This document shows, in pieces, positions 41,665 to 50,996 of a stretch of DNA of 64,000 nt. The notes beneath the pieces were generated by a model. The model did no database searches. It was not told where the DNA came from and worked only from the letters and a program-made list of their open reading frames with translations. How positions within the stretch are numbered: the first letter of the stretch is position 1; each line of letters opens with the position of its first letter. Position numbers and translations under genes: made by a program. The DNA lies in contig OZ245062.1 of the NCBI GenBank assembly GCA_965224785.1, forward strand, positions 1,612,001-1,676,000. Direction: 5' to 3'. The DNA comes from JALSNL01 sp036479585. GTDB lineage: Bacteria; Bacteroidota; Ignavibacteria; Ignavibacteriales; Melioribacteraceae.

Positions 41665-42303
41665 TTAGATCAAACCCTTTCTTATTGCTTTTGCTACCGC
41701 TTCTGATTGGGAATGTACATGCAATTTTTTATATATGTTTCTAATATGATGACGTACAGTATCAACACTTATACAAAGAGTATCAGCAATTTGTTGGTAA
41801 TTATCACCTTCAGATAATCTATTAACAACTTCTTTTTCCCTGTCAGAAAGTGTTTCATCACTTGGGTCTAACTTAGTAGAATTCTCACGCTGAAATACTG
41901 TTATTACTTGACGTGCAATTAATGAACTCATTGGGCTTCCACCTTCTGTTACTTCTTTTATTGCTTCTAACAATCTTGTAGGTGGAGTATTTTTTACTAA
42001 ATAGCCACAAGCTCCAGCACATAATGCTTCAAAAACTACATTGCTTTCTTTGTAAACTGTAAGCATAAGGATATCTAATTTGGGGTTAGTTCTTTTAGCT
42101 ATTTTTACACCTTCAATTCCATTGATTCCAGGAAGTCCAATATCCATAAGGGCAACATCAACTACTAAGTTTTTTAGTTCACTTAAAAAGTCTTCACAAT
42201 TACCAAAAGACCCAATACATTCATAGCCATCAGTTCCATTAATTAACGCAGCTAAGCCCTCTCTAATATTTACATTGTCTTCAATTATTGCGACACTAAT
42301 CAT
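41665..42303 (-). CDS. LuxR/NarL-family response regulator
   Basis: This 212-residue response regulator has a receiver (1-120) with acceptor D54 in VALMDIGLPGI, acidic pocket IEDN at 7-10, and Lys in GYLVKNTPP. The LuxR-type HTH is at about 145-210 (LSDREKEVVNRLSEGDNYQQ then IADTLCISVDTVRHHIRNIY). It starts immediately after the stop of the upstream sensor kinase gene (TAA followed directly by ATG), so the two are a cognate pair. Its targets cannot be read from the sequence. Confidence 0.93.
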   Translation of the reverse strand: MISVAIIEDNVNIREGLAALINGTDGYECIGSFGNCEDFLSELKNLVVDVALMDIGLPGINGIEGVKIAKRTNPKLDILMLTVYKESNVVFEALCAGACGYLVKNTPPTRLLEAIKEVTEGGSPMSSLIARQVITVFQRENSTKLDPSDETLSDREKEVVNRLSEGDNYQQIADTLCISVDTVRHHIRNIYKKLHVHSQSEAVAKAIRKGLI

Positions 42304-45300
42304 TTACTTTATTGGACCCTCGTATTTAATAATTGTTCCGTTTTCCGAATTGGAACTTATACTTACTAAACCATTAACTTGTTTTGCTCTTTTCTTAATA
42401 TTTTGTAAACCTTGCCCAAGACTAGTTTTTCTATCATCAAATCCCCTACCATTGTCGCTTAGACTCATCATCAATTTATTTCCAGCAATAGTAAATTCAA
42501 TATTTATTTTTGTACACTCGCTATGTTTAATGGAATTATTTAATGCTTCCTTAAAAATAAGATATAAATTTTGTCTCCTTTCAATTGGTAACTTAATATT
42601 TTTTAGTTTTTCTAAATTTAAAGTTACTAAACTAATACCCATCTGACCAAGAATTTCACCATACGAATCTTTGAGTCTAACAATTAAATCATAAAGAGAA
42701 TCTCTCTGGGGATTTACAACCCAAACAATATCACTCATTGATTCAACTAATTCTCTAGACAGTTGACTTATTTGTCCCAAATGTTTTGTAGCTAAATCTG
42801 GCTTACTTATTTCGCTTGAAGCAATTTCACTAAGAATGGAAATTTCAGTTAAACCCGCTCCAACATTGTCGTGCAGATCAGCAGATAGATTAGATTTTAG
42901 TTTATCTAAAGCTACAAGATACTTTATTTTTTGATATACTATAAATGCTATAATACTTCCAAGGCTTAGTAATATTAAACCAATGAACCACCATCTCATC
43001 CAAAAAGGAGTAAGGATTTCAATTTCAATATTAGTTTCTTTTGTATTCCAAACTCCATCACTATTTGTACCCATTACTTTGAATACATACTTGCCTGGAT
43101 CCAAATTTGTGTAATTTACTTTTCGGTGTGTTGCATCTGTATATATCCATTCATCATTTAGTCCTTCAAGCATATACTTATAATTATTTTTATAAGAATT
43201 TGTATAATCAAGCGATGCAAACTCAAACGAAAAATAATTTTGATTTTTCTCTAATACTAATTTTTCTTTTACACCTTTAACCACTTCATCAAATATTTTA
43301 ATTTTACTAATCACAACAGAAGGACTATAATCATTAACAACAATACTATCTGGGTTAAAATAGTTTAGTCCGTTAATTCCACCAAAATAAAATGTACCAT
43401 CTGTGGACTTGAAATAAGCCCCACCACTAAACTCTAAACTTTGAAGTCCATCATTAAGATCATATTGAGTAAAAGATTTTAAATCTTTTTCTATTTTAAA
43501 TATCCCAACATCAGAGCTTATCCAAAACCTTTCCGAACCATCTTCAAGTATTCCATATACATCATCACATTCCAAATTTAGTGTTGTTTTTAGGCTTGTA
43601 AATATTTCTGTAATTGGATTAAAAACATCTAAACCTCCACCAAATGTTCCAACAAGTAACTCATCATTATTAGTTTCATGAATTACCATTAGTCTATCAT
43701 TACTAATTGAATTTGAATTCAACTTATGTTTATAGCTAATGAAATTGTTTTCTTTTTCATTGAACTTATTTAATCCACCACCGTGTGTACCAATCCACAG
43801 AATACCTTTTTTACTTTTATAGATTGTATAAACTCTATCATCACTTATGCTAAATGGGTTTGCTGGGTTATGGTTGAATGAGTAAAAATCTTCACTACCA
43901 TATTTGTAAAAATCATTTAGACTAAACTTGTTAAGTCCTCCTCCATACGTGCCAATCCAAAGTAAAGTATCGTTTTCAATAAACAGAGATTGCACTTGGT
44001 TAAAACTTAAACTATTAGGATTGTCAACTTCAAATTTGAAATGCTTAAAACTCTTTGATGCTCTATTAAAAAATGACAAACCTCCTTTATAAGTTCCAAT
44101 CCACAAATTCTCATTCTTATCCTCAACAACTGCCCTTATATGATTATCACTAATTCCATTTTCCCTTTTTTTGAAATATGTAAATTCATTTCTAACTGAG
44201 TTGTATCTATTTAAGCCCCCTCTATAAGTTCCAACCCATAAGTTTTTTTTCTTATCTTGATGAATTGCCCAAACTATATTATCATTTAGAGATTTATTCG
44301 ATATCGTATTTATTGGTAATGAGAAAAATTTACTACTACTTATATCTAATTTATTAATCCCACTTCCCAATTGTGTTCCTACCCAAAGTACTCCAGATTT
44401 ATCTACATAAAGTGATAATACTTCGTTTTCACTCAAAGATGTTTCATCACTTGGTTCTGCTTTTAGGTTATGAAACTTATCGCCAAAAAAGTGGAAAACA
44501 CCACCACCAAATGTTCCTAACCACATATCACCATTGTTATCTTGGGTTATGGACATAATGTCATTTCTATTTAGTCCAAGCTTAGAAGAATTCTTAATGT
44601 TATAATTAGTAAACTGAATGGTTTTAGACAAACTAACTTTATCAGTATTCTTTATAACTGAAACTCCATTTGAATAACTACCAACCCAAATATTATTTTT
44701 ATAATCCGCAAACAGTGATACAATCTTTTCTCCAATTCTGGACTTTGTCTTGATTGAATGATTATAGTTAATAAAACTATTCTCCTTTTTATCATCAACT
44801 CTACTTAATCCACCACCAAATGTTCCAATCCAAATTCTACTTTTTTTATCAACAAGTATTTTTACTATTCTATTAGAGCTAATACTGTTTGGTTTATTTA
44901 TTAAATGATAAAAATATTTTTTTTGATTAGTATTTGAGTTTAGTCTAATCAATCCTTTCCCCCAAGTCCCTATCCACAACTCGCCGTTTTTGTTTTCTGC
45001 AATACTTGTAATAGTACTGTTACTATTCCTCGAAAAAGAAATTGGATAGTTATAATATTTTTCATCTTTTGAACTGTACCAATCACTACTACTTGCAATA
45101 TCAAAATGCTTAAATGTTTCAGTTTTAGGATCAAATCTATTTAGATTACCTAAACTAGTTCCAATCCAAATAAATCCTTTACTATCTTCAAATATTGCAG
45201 AAATACTATTGTCCGAAATGGAAGATGAGTCTCCTGGGATTTTTGTATATATTTCAAATTCATATCCATCAAACCTATTCAATCCATTAGCTGTGCAGAA

Positions 45301-45480
45301 CCACATATAGCCTCTTTTATCTTGTAACATTGCCATAACTGTACTTTGAGATAAACCTTCCTCAATGCCGATTTTAATAAACTTGTACTTTCCCTCATTC
45401 AAAGATTTGGAACTTGGAATTATAATTCCATTCAATAGGAACAAGCTGAAGACTACTATTTCAATAAATTTAATATTCAT
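42304..45480 (-). CDS. Beta-propeller two-component sensor histidine kinase
   Basis: This 1058-residue sensor of the Reg_prop type has a signal or anchor at 1-25. About fourteen propeller blades follow (pattern GxLWIGTxxGGLxRF, for example NLWVGTYRGGLNRY and LLWIGTYGGGLNKF), forming two seven-bladed periplasmic propellers. A Y_Y_Y domain comes next (YKYMLEGLNDEWIYTDATHR), then a membrane helix (WFIGLILLSLGSIIAFIVYQ). A HisKA_3 transmitter carries the phosphorylated His in ADLHDNVGAGLTEI, and an HATPase ends the protein (SLSDNGRGFDDRK). Such sensors often detect polysaccharide fragments, but the ligand here is unknown. It is paired with the LuxR-type regulator directly downstream. Confidence 0.93.
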   Translation of the reverse strand: MNIKFIEIVVFSLFLLNGIIIPSSKSLNEGKYKFIKIGIEEGLSQSTVMAMLQDKRGYMWFCTANGLNRFDGYEFEIYTKIPGDSSSISDNSISAIFEDSKGFIWIGTSLGNLNRFDPKTETFKHFDIASSSDWYSSKDEKYYNYPISFSRNSNSTITSIAENKNGELWIGTWGKGLIRLNSNTNQKKYFYHLINKPNSISSNRIVKILVDKKSRIWIGTFGGGLSRVDDKKENSFINYNHSIKTKSRIGEKIVSLFADYKNNIWVGSYSNGVSVIKNTDKVSLSKTIQFTNYNIKNSSKLGLNRNDIMSITQDNNGDMWLGTFGGGVFHFFGDKFHNLKAEPSDETSLSENEVLSLYVDKSGVLWVGTQLGSGINKLDISSSKFFSLPINTISNKSLNDNIVWAIHQDKKKNLWVGTYRGGLNRYNSVRNEFTYFKKRENGISDNHIRAVVEDKNENLWIGTYKGGLSFFNRASKSFKHFKFEVDNPNSLSFNQVQSLFIENDTLLWIGTYGGGLNKFSLNDFYKYGSEDFYSFNHNPANPFSISDDRVYTIYKSKKGILWIGTHGGGLNKFNEKENNFISYKHKLNSNSISNDRLMVIHETNNDELLVGTFGGGLDVFNPITEIFTSLKTTLNLECDDVYGILEDGSERFWISSDVGIFKIEKDLKSFTQYDLNDGLQSLEFSGGAYFKSTDGTFYFGGINGLNYFNPDSIVVNDYSPSVVISKIKIFDEVVKGVKEKLVLEKNQNYFSFEFASLDYTNSYKNNYKYMLEGLNDEWIYTDATHRKVNYTNLDPGKYVFKVMGTNSDGVWNTKETNIEIEILTPFWMRWWFIGLILLSLGSIIAFIVYQKIKYLVALDKLKSNLSADLHDNVGAGLTEISILSEIASSEISKPDLATKHLGQISQLSRELVESMSDIVWVVNPQRDSLYDLIVRLKDSYGEILGQMGISLVTLNLEKLKNIKLPIERRQNLYLIFKEALNNSIKHSECTKINIEFTIAGNKLMMSLSDNGRGFDDRKTSLGQGLQNIKKRAKQVNGLVSISSNSENGTIIKYEGPIK

Positions 45481-45690
45481 TTTTAGAATTCAATGTGAGC
45501 AAAGTGAAGAAATATTATTTTCATAATTACCTAAATATATTTTTTATTTCAAGGTATTTGTTTAGTTGCAAAAAATAAAATATGTTGATTCTTTTATAAG
45601 TAAAATTGTGTTTTAGAAATATTTTTGAATCCTTTTTGAATTTTTAACATCATAAAGATAAACAGTAAACATAATTATTTAAGGAGTATA

Positions 45691-46059
45691 ATGACTGAAT
45701 TATTAACAAAAGAAACTTTTTTAGAAAAAGTTTTTGATTACGAAAATAACAAAGAATGGAAATTCAAAGGTGAGCTACCTTGTGTTATAGATTTTTACGC
45801 TGATTGGTGCGGACCTTGTAAAATGGTTGCTCCGGTTTTAGAAGAGTTAAGTGAAGAATATGCTGGTAAAATTAATATTTACAAAGTTGATACTGAAGCG
45901 CAGCAAGAGTTAGCTGGAGCTTTTGGAATTAAGAGCATACCTTCAATACTATTTTGCCCTAAGGATGAGAAACCTCAAATGGCTCAAGGAGCATTACCTA
46001 AAGAATCTTTAGTTGAAGCGTTTAACAATATTCTTTTGAAAGAATCTGTAGACAAATAA
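45691..46059 (+). CDS. trxA: Thioredoxin
   Basis: This 122-residue thioredoxin has the classic active site ADWCGPCKMVAPVLEEL (C40 and C43), the IYKVDTEAQQELAGAFGIKS segment, the cis-Pro loop SIPSILF, and a C-terminal helix. The N-terminus is about 12 residues longer than E. coli TrxA, and there is no signal peptide, so it is cytoplasmic. It reduces disulfides in ribonucleotide reductase, methionine sulfoxide reductase and others. AAGGAG lies 5 bp before the ATG. It is a single gene followed by a terminator. Confidence 0.93.
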   Translation: MTELLTKETFLEKVFDYENNKEWKFKGELPCVIDFYADWCGPCKMVAPVLEELSEEYAGKINIYKVDTEAQQELAGAFGIKSIPSILFCPKDEKPQMAQGALPKESLVEAFNNILLKESVDK

Positions 46060-46081
46060 ATAAGAATAGATTTATTTTTTT

Positions 46082-46117
46082 AACTCGCTTAGCAATATTT
46101 GTTAAGCGAGTTTTTTA
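46082..46117. terminator. Terminator between trxA and the PEGA gene
   Basis: AACTCGCTTA (46082-46091) and TAAGCGAGTT (46103-46112) form a perfect 10-bp stem with an 11-nt loop, followed by T. The stem reaches the 3' end of the convergent PEGA gene. Confidence 0.9.
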
Positions 46118-47377
46118 TTGTACTAATGTTATTTTAGAAATACCAAATTCATCTTTTCTACCAGTAAGTTTTCCCCCAACTATTTTAAATTTCCATATTC
46201 CAACTTTTCTTTCAGTGTATATATATTCAACCGGAGTACCTTCTAAATAATGTTGATTGTTAAATGAAATAGTATGCGAGCTTATTGAATTTGGAGGAAT
46301 AAATTCAATAGTTTCTATCTGTACATCTTGATTAAAGAAAAATGAAAATAAAATTTCCCCATCATTATTAAAAGTATATTTGATATCAGTTTTAACATCC
46401 GAAGTCGTATCTTCTAATCCAACAGAAAAAGCACTTAGAATATTTCTCTCTACTTTTGCAATAAATGATGTATCCCTAAAATCTTCTAAACTTAAAGTTA
46501 CTAAGTATGGTCCAACTGGTAGTTGCTTAAGTGTATCAGGAGTAATTCTATTAGCTGATATTCCTTGTAAAAATATTTTTGCTCCAATAGGATCTGACTG
46601 AATGAATAGATTCCCATTTGGTGGAACCTCTCTTAATTTGATAAACTTATTTATTTTTTGATCTTTACCAACATGAATTGTAAAAGTACTATCATAATAA
46701 CCCGGATAGCTTAATTTAACTGAGTAGTTACCAGCAATTAAATTTCTTAAAGTGTCTGGTGTTATGCTATTTAAGAAACTGTTGTCATAGTATATTTTAC
46801 AATTTGTAGGATTGGAAGTTAAAACTATCTCCCCTTTAGGTTCGTCTTTGGATAGTTGTATGGTTTTTAGCAAAGTTGAATCTTTACCTAATTGTACAGT
46901 CAAAGTAGTATCGTTGTAATTCGGTATAGAAAGTTTAATCCTATAAACTCCGTCTCTCAGACTTGTTAAACTATCCGGAGTAAATTTACTAGTTGATATA
47001 TCATTTAGAAATATTGCTGCACTAACTGGAATAGTTTTTAGAATAATTTTCCCATGGAATTCTTGTAATCTTAAAGTTATATTTTTAGTTGTCTTCTTAT
47101 TTCTAAAAACCTCTACTGTAAAATTTGTATCAATATAATCTTCGTGTCTTAAACTTACATCATAAACTCCAGATTCTAGATTAAGCAAACTATCTGGAGT
47201 ATATTTTTGAATATTTGTACCTAGTAAAAAAATCTTTGCACTATCTGGATGAGACCTAACCAATATACTTCCATTAGTATTTTCGCCCATATCTATTATA
47301 TGCTCATCTACACAACTATTATTAATGCTTAACACTAATAACAATAAAATTATTTTATGAAGTAGTTTCATATTCAT
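46115..47377 (-). CDS. PEGA-domain lipoprotein
   Basis: This 420-residue protein has a lipoprotein-like signal (KIILLLLVLSINNSC). Four PEGA domains follow in tandem at about 35-320, each with the pattern GxIxxxSxPxxAKIFLxG then TPDSLxxLxxGxYxVxLxxxxYxDT. The C-terminal 95 residues (YTFNNDGEILFSFFFNQDVQ) are a further beta domain. PEGA repeats occur in surface-layer and kinase-linked proteins and are thought to bind the envelope. The gene follows the OmpA/TSP3 gene (5 bp gap), so they form an operon. The two PEGA repeats of the Ser/Thr kinase at 58520-60112 are of the same family. Confidence 0.88.
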   Translation of the reverse strand: MNMKLLHKIILLLLVLSINNSCVDEHIIDMGENTNGSILVRSHPDSAKIFLLGTNIQKYTPDSLLNLESGVYDVSLRHEDYIDTNFTVEVFRNKKTTKNITLRLQEFHGKIILKTIPVSAAIFLNDISTSKFTPDSLTSLRDGVYRIKLSIPNYNDTTLTVQLGKDSTLLKTIQLSKDEPKGEIVLTSNPTNCKIYYDNSFLNSITPDTLRNLIAGNYSVKLSYPGYYDSTFTIHVGKDQKINKFIKLREVPPNGNLFIQSDPIGAKIFLQGISANRITPDTLKQLPVGPYLVTLSLEDFRDTSFIAKVERNILSAFSVGLEDTTSDVKTDIKYTFNNDGEILFSFFFNQDVQIETIEFIPPNSISSHTISFNNQHYLEGTPVEYIYTERKVGIWKFKIVGGKLTGRKDEFGISKITLVQ

Positions 47378-47382
47378 TCCAA

Positions 47383-48816
47383 CTAGTTTAATTTTATAAT
47401 TATAACTCTTCTATTTTTCATTCTACCAAACACAGTATTGTTTGTTGCAATGGGAGAACTATCTCCAAGACCTATTACCCGTAGCTTGCCACTTGAAACA
47501 CCTTTTGATATTAAATATCTTTTAATAGTATCTGCATACTTTATTGATATTTTTGTGGATTTGGAATGTGAATCATTTTTTTCAACATGCCCTTCAATCC
47601 GCCAAAGCACTTCTGGATTATCATTCATAACATTTGCAATATCATTTAGTTCAGTACTTTTACTTTCTTTAAGGATAAAACTATTTTTTTCAAAAGTAGT
47701 TTCTCCGTGCAATATATATTTTTTATTTGCATCTAGTTTTTTATTTAGATTATCTTCTGATTCATCTGCTGGCAAAATATCCGGACAACCATCTTCGTCT
47801 TCAAATCCATTTATATTTTCTGGTTGGTTCGGACATTTATCAACTCTATCTAGAATTCCGTCACCATCATTATCTAAATCTGGGCATCCATCTTCATCTT
47901 CAAATCCATCAAAATCTTCTGCTTGGTTAGGACATTTATCTTCACTATCTTGAATGTTATCCCTATCATTATCAAATTCTGGACATCCGTCTTCATCTTC
48001 AAAACCATCAAAATCTTCTGCTTTATTAACACATAAATCTACATCATCATTAATCCCATCTCCATCATTATCTAAATCCGGGCAACCATCTTCATCTTGA
48101 AAGCCATCGTAATCTTCTTCTAAATTAGGACACTTATCTTTATCATCAAATATTCCATCTCCATCCGAATCTATTTCGCCCCAAAGATTATAACTTACTC
48201 CAACGTTAAGATCAGCAATAAAATCATTATGGTTTCCAATAGTAATAGCATCTAAGTTATCATTTAATAAAAAGTGTAACCCAATTTGAAACTTTAATGT
48301 TAGCTTTGGATTAAGATTATATTTTATACCAGTATTCAAATCCCAAACAAAAGAGTTCTTACTTTCTCCATTTGTTTTATCAATCAGTTTACTGTAAATA
48401 TTTTCATCTGAAAAACTTAAGACGTAAAAAGAAAAGCCAAGACTTACGAATGGCAGCACTTCACGTTTATAATAATGGTCATATTCAGCAGCAAAACTGA
48501 ACGGTATTATACTTGTAGAAAATGATGTTGGTAAACCTAAATTGTTATCAATTCCATTTGCATTTTTATAACCAGTTGTAAAAACAAAACCATATTTCGA
48601 TTTAGTTTTTGCGGGAAGCATATACTCAGCACCAAGTGTTAAATTAAATCCTAAATCCGAAATTACATAATCACTATATGTTCTGTTTGTCCCACCCATT
48701 ATTAGTATGTTCAGTCTATCTGAGTATTTAATAGTCTGAGCAAAAATTACAGAATGGATAAAAAATACAATAAATCCAAATAGTAAAAGCTTAAAATATT
48801 TTAATTTGTTATACAT
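47383..48816 (-). CDS. OmpA-family protein with TSP3 repeats
   Basis: This 477-residue outer-membrane protein has a signal peptide at 1-27 and a beta-barrel-like N-terminal domain at about 30-210. Several thrombospondin type 3 calcium-binding repeats follow (about 215-345, DSDGDGIFDDKDKCP, DEDGCPDLDNDGDGI repeated). The C-terminal OmpA peptidoglycan-binding domain (about 365-477) includes LWRIEGHVEKNDSHSKSTKI, ADTIKRYLISKGVSSGKL and GRMKNRRVIIIKL. In the domain the usual NxxL/RR pattern is kept. It tethers the outer membrane to peptidoglycan. It is the first gene of a pair with the PEGA lipoprotein. Confidence 0.92.
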   Translation of the reverse strand: MYNKLKYFKLLLFGFIVFFIHSVIFAQTIKYSDRLNILIMGGTNRTYSDYVISDLGFNLTLGAEYMLPAKTKSKYGFVFTTGYKNANGIDNNLGLPTSFSTSIIPFSFAAEYDHYYKREVLPFVSLGFSFYVLSFSDENIYSKLIDKTNGESKNSFVWDLNTGIKYNLNPKLTLKFQIGLHFLLNDNLDAITIGNHNDFIADLNVGVSYNLWGEIDSDGDGIFDDKDKCPNLEEDYDGFQDEDGCPDLDNDGDGINDDVDLCVNKAEDFDGFEDEDGCPEFDNDRDNIQDSEDKCPNQAEDFDGFEDEDGCPDLDNDGDGILDRVDKCPNQPENINGFEDEDGCPDILPADESEDNLNKKLDANKKYILHGETTFEKNSFILKESKSTELNDIANVMNDNPEVLWRIEGHVEKNDSHSKSTKISIKYADTIKRYLISKGVSSGKLRVIGLGDSSPIATNNTVFGRMKNRRVIIIKLN

Positions 48817-49021
48817 TGATATTTAATTAATAGGATTCTTATTTATTAAGCAATAGTTTTTATAGTTATACTAACGTTATTATCGGAAAAAAGCTCTGTG
48901 GATTTAGCTATTTTAGATAACTGCTTAATCAATAAAATTGACTGGATTTTAGATTTTCATTTTGGATGGTTCTTTAGAGGAATTGTGTTTTTAAAGTTTA
49001 ATTCTTTAAGTAAAGAGTATT

Positions 49022-50986
49022 TTATTTAAGAATTATCATTTTTTTTGTTTGAATAAATCCTCCTACTTTTAACTGGTAATAATATACTCCGCTAGAAAGA
49101 TTTGTTGCATCAAAGACAACTTCATAACTGCCTGGTTTTTGATATTTGCTAACTAAGGCTTCAACTTCTCTTCCAAGTACGTCATAAACTCTTAATGTTA
49201 CATTCATTCCGTTTTTTGTTTCACGTTTAACAATTAACGGAATTGCATATTGTATCCTGGTTGTTGGGTTAAATGGATTTGGATAGTTTTGTAATAGCTT
49301 AAATGAAGAAACTAAATTACTATTTTCATTATCAATTGATGTAATTTTATCTCCGTATTCTTTCCCATTTATTTTGGCATAAACTAATTTAGAAGAACCA
49401 CAACCGAATTCACAATTACTAGCATTATAAAATCCAAAACCATTTGCCAAGTCATAATGATATCCTGGAATGAATGAAATATCCCAAAAACTTTTTATTT
49501 GTGTCGGAATTCCTAATACTGAATCATTCCTAATTCCAGTAACTATTGTTGAAAAATATTGTGATTCAATTGATGGTCCTTCTCGTGAACATTTAATAGT
49601 ATCCCCAATCTGAGCAAAAAGACTATCAATTTTTACTTCTCTATTTGATAAAATTTTGCTTTTATTATATCTATAAACAGACCCATCTGTTAAATCGATA
49701 CGTTCAAAAGTTATTGAACGTAAACTATCTGTTGATACATTTTTATTTAGTAGAACTTTATATTTTTCACCATTCTCTAAAAGAGTATCGCCAGAAACAG
49801 TAACTGAACGGAATTTCGTTTTATCATAAATTGGGTGTTGCCAAGTATGATCAATATATTCAAAATAATTTCCTATTTGCAGTGGATAATAACTCAACTC
49901 ATCATAATTTGTTAATTGTTTTATAATTTTAATTGAGTCCGAATTAATTTCTAATAATGAATGTGAAGTTGCAACGTACATTAAATCTGAATTTGGTTTT
50001 TTATAAATACCGCTTATTGTATTACCTATTTCTTTGTAAATCTCAAAAGTTTCTCCGTAATTATTTGATTCGTAGATTTGATTACCAGTTGCAATGTAAA
50101 CCAAACCACTTTGAGTTGAATCGTAAGAAAGAAATAATTCACTTTCCGATTCAAATTTTATCTCCCAACTATTTAGTTCGCCAGAGTTATCAGAAACTTG
50201 CAAGTAATAATTAGTTTCATTATTCCCTATTTTATAAATATGAGAATTATTTATGTCATATAGAAACCATCTGTTTATGAAATCTGGACTATCGCCTCTA
50301 TACTGGGTAGAACTCATTAGACTTAAGCTATCAACTATAAAAAATGTAACTCCCGTATCAATTGATTTATATAAATTATTTTCTCTATTTTCGACAAACA
50401 TTATATTAGGATGTTTTTTATTGATGGAAACTAATCTAAAATTTTTTGTTGTTTTAATTAAATCAAAACCCCAGCCCGATGAATCAGTATAAACGCCATC
50501 ATTGGTAGATACATATACATTTGTGTTTGAACCAGAATTAGTTATTTCCATATTAAAAGTAGTACCATGAAAAGAATGTACTCCTATGGGGTTATCATAG
50601 TCTCTATTAAAAATTACGACCGGACTAGGTTCAAAACTTGTTACTCCATCTCCACATTGATAAAAATCTGTTAATGTATTATCTACAAATTCAAAATCAC
50701 TTACTCTATGCCCAAATGCAGGTAGTGGTTGATAAAAATCAACAAAATCTAATATAAATAATGAATCCAAATTGTCGTTAATGTCAAAATGATAAATATC
50801 ATTTCTATTAACCCCTTTGTAATTTCCATTACCTTTTGGTGTTGAAGAATCACTTAGTACTCTGTAGAATAACTGAGTGTTCCCATCTATATCTTCATAA
50901 CCACGTAAACCTGAAAAGTTTGTATCTACTTGTGCAAACAAAATTACGTTAATAAAAAATAGACCTATTATGATTATTCTTTTCAT
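49022..50986 (-). CDS. Surface protein with type IX sorting domain
   Basis: This 654-residue exported protein has a signal peptide at 1-18 (MKRIIIIGLFFINVILFA). The N-terminal part up to about 360 contains propeller-like, BNR-type strands (NTNVYVSTNDGVYTDSSGWG, KSIDTGVTFFIVDS, VYIATGNQIYESNNYGETF), as in sialidase- or photosystem-stability-type propellers. Residues about 365-545 hold a beta-rich domain (YYPLQIGNYFEYIDHTW) resembling the cassette C4 protein. The C-terminus is a type IX sorting domain (NYPNPFNPTTRIQYAIP, LSSGVYYYQLKVGG). It lies 10 bp downstream of the DUF3160 gene and is probably in its operon. Confidence 0.85.
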   Translation of the reverse strand: MKRIIIIGLFFINVILFAQVDTNFSGLRGYEDIDGNTQLFYRVLSDSSTPKGNGNYKGVNRNDIYHFDINDNLDSLFILDFVDFYQPLPAFGHRVSDFEFVDNTLTDFYQCGDGVTSFEPSPVVIFNRDYDNPIGVHSFHGTTFNMEITNSGSNTNVYVSTNDGVYTDSSGWGFDLIKTTKNFRLVSINKKHPNIMFVENRENNLYKSIDTGVTFFIVDSLSLMSSTQYRGDSPDFINRWFLYDINNSHIYKIGNNETNYYLQVSDNSGELNSWEIKFESESELFLSYDSTQSGLVYIATGNQIYESNNYGETFEIYKEIGNTISGIYKKPNSDLMYVATSHSLLEINSDSIKIIKQLTNYDELSYYPLQIGNYFEYIDHTWQHPIYDKTKFRSVTVSGDTLLENGEKYKVLLNKNVSTDSLRSITFERIDLTDGSVYRYNKSKILSNREVKIDSLFAQIGDTIKCSREGPSIESQYFSTIVTGIRNDSVLGIPTQIKSFWDISFIPGYHYDLANGFGFYNASNCEFGCGSSKLVYAKINGKEYGDKITSIDNENSNLVSSFKLLQNYPNPFNPTTRIQYAIPLIVKRETKNGMNVTLRVYDVLGREVEALVSKYQKPGSYEVVFDATNLSSGVYYYQLKVGGFIQTKKMIILK

Positions 50987-50996
50987 TGTTCACTTC

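Noticed and set aside
47438..47953. 171-codon plus-strand frame opposite the OmpA/TSP3 gene
   Set aside because: It is a shadow of the TSP3 calcium-binding repeats on the minus strand, Ser-rich from reversed Asp/Glu codons.
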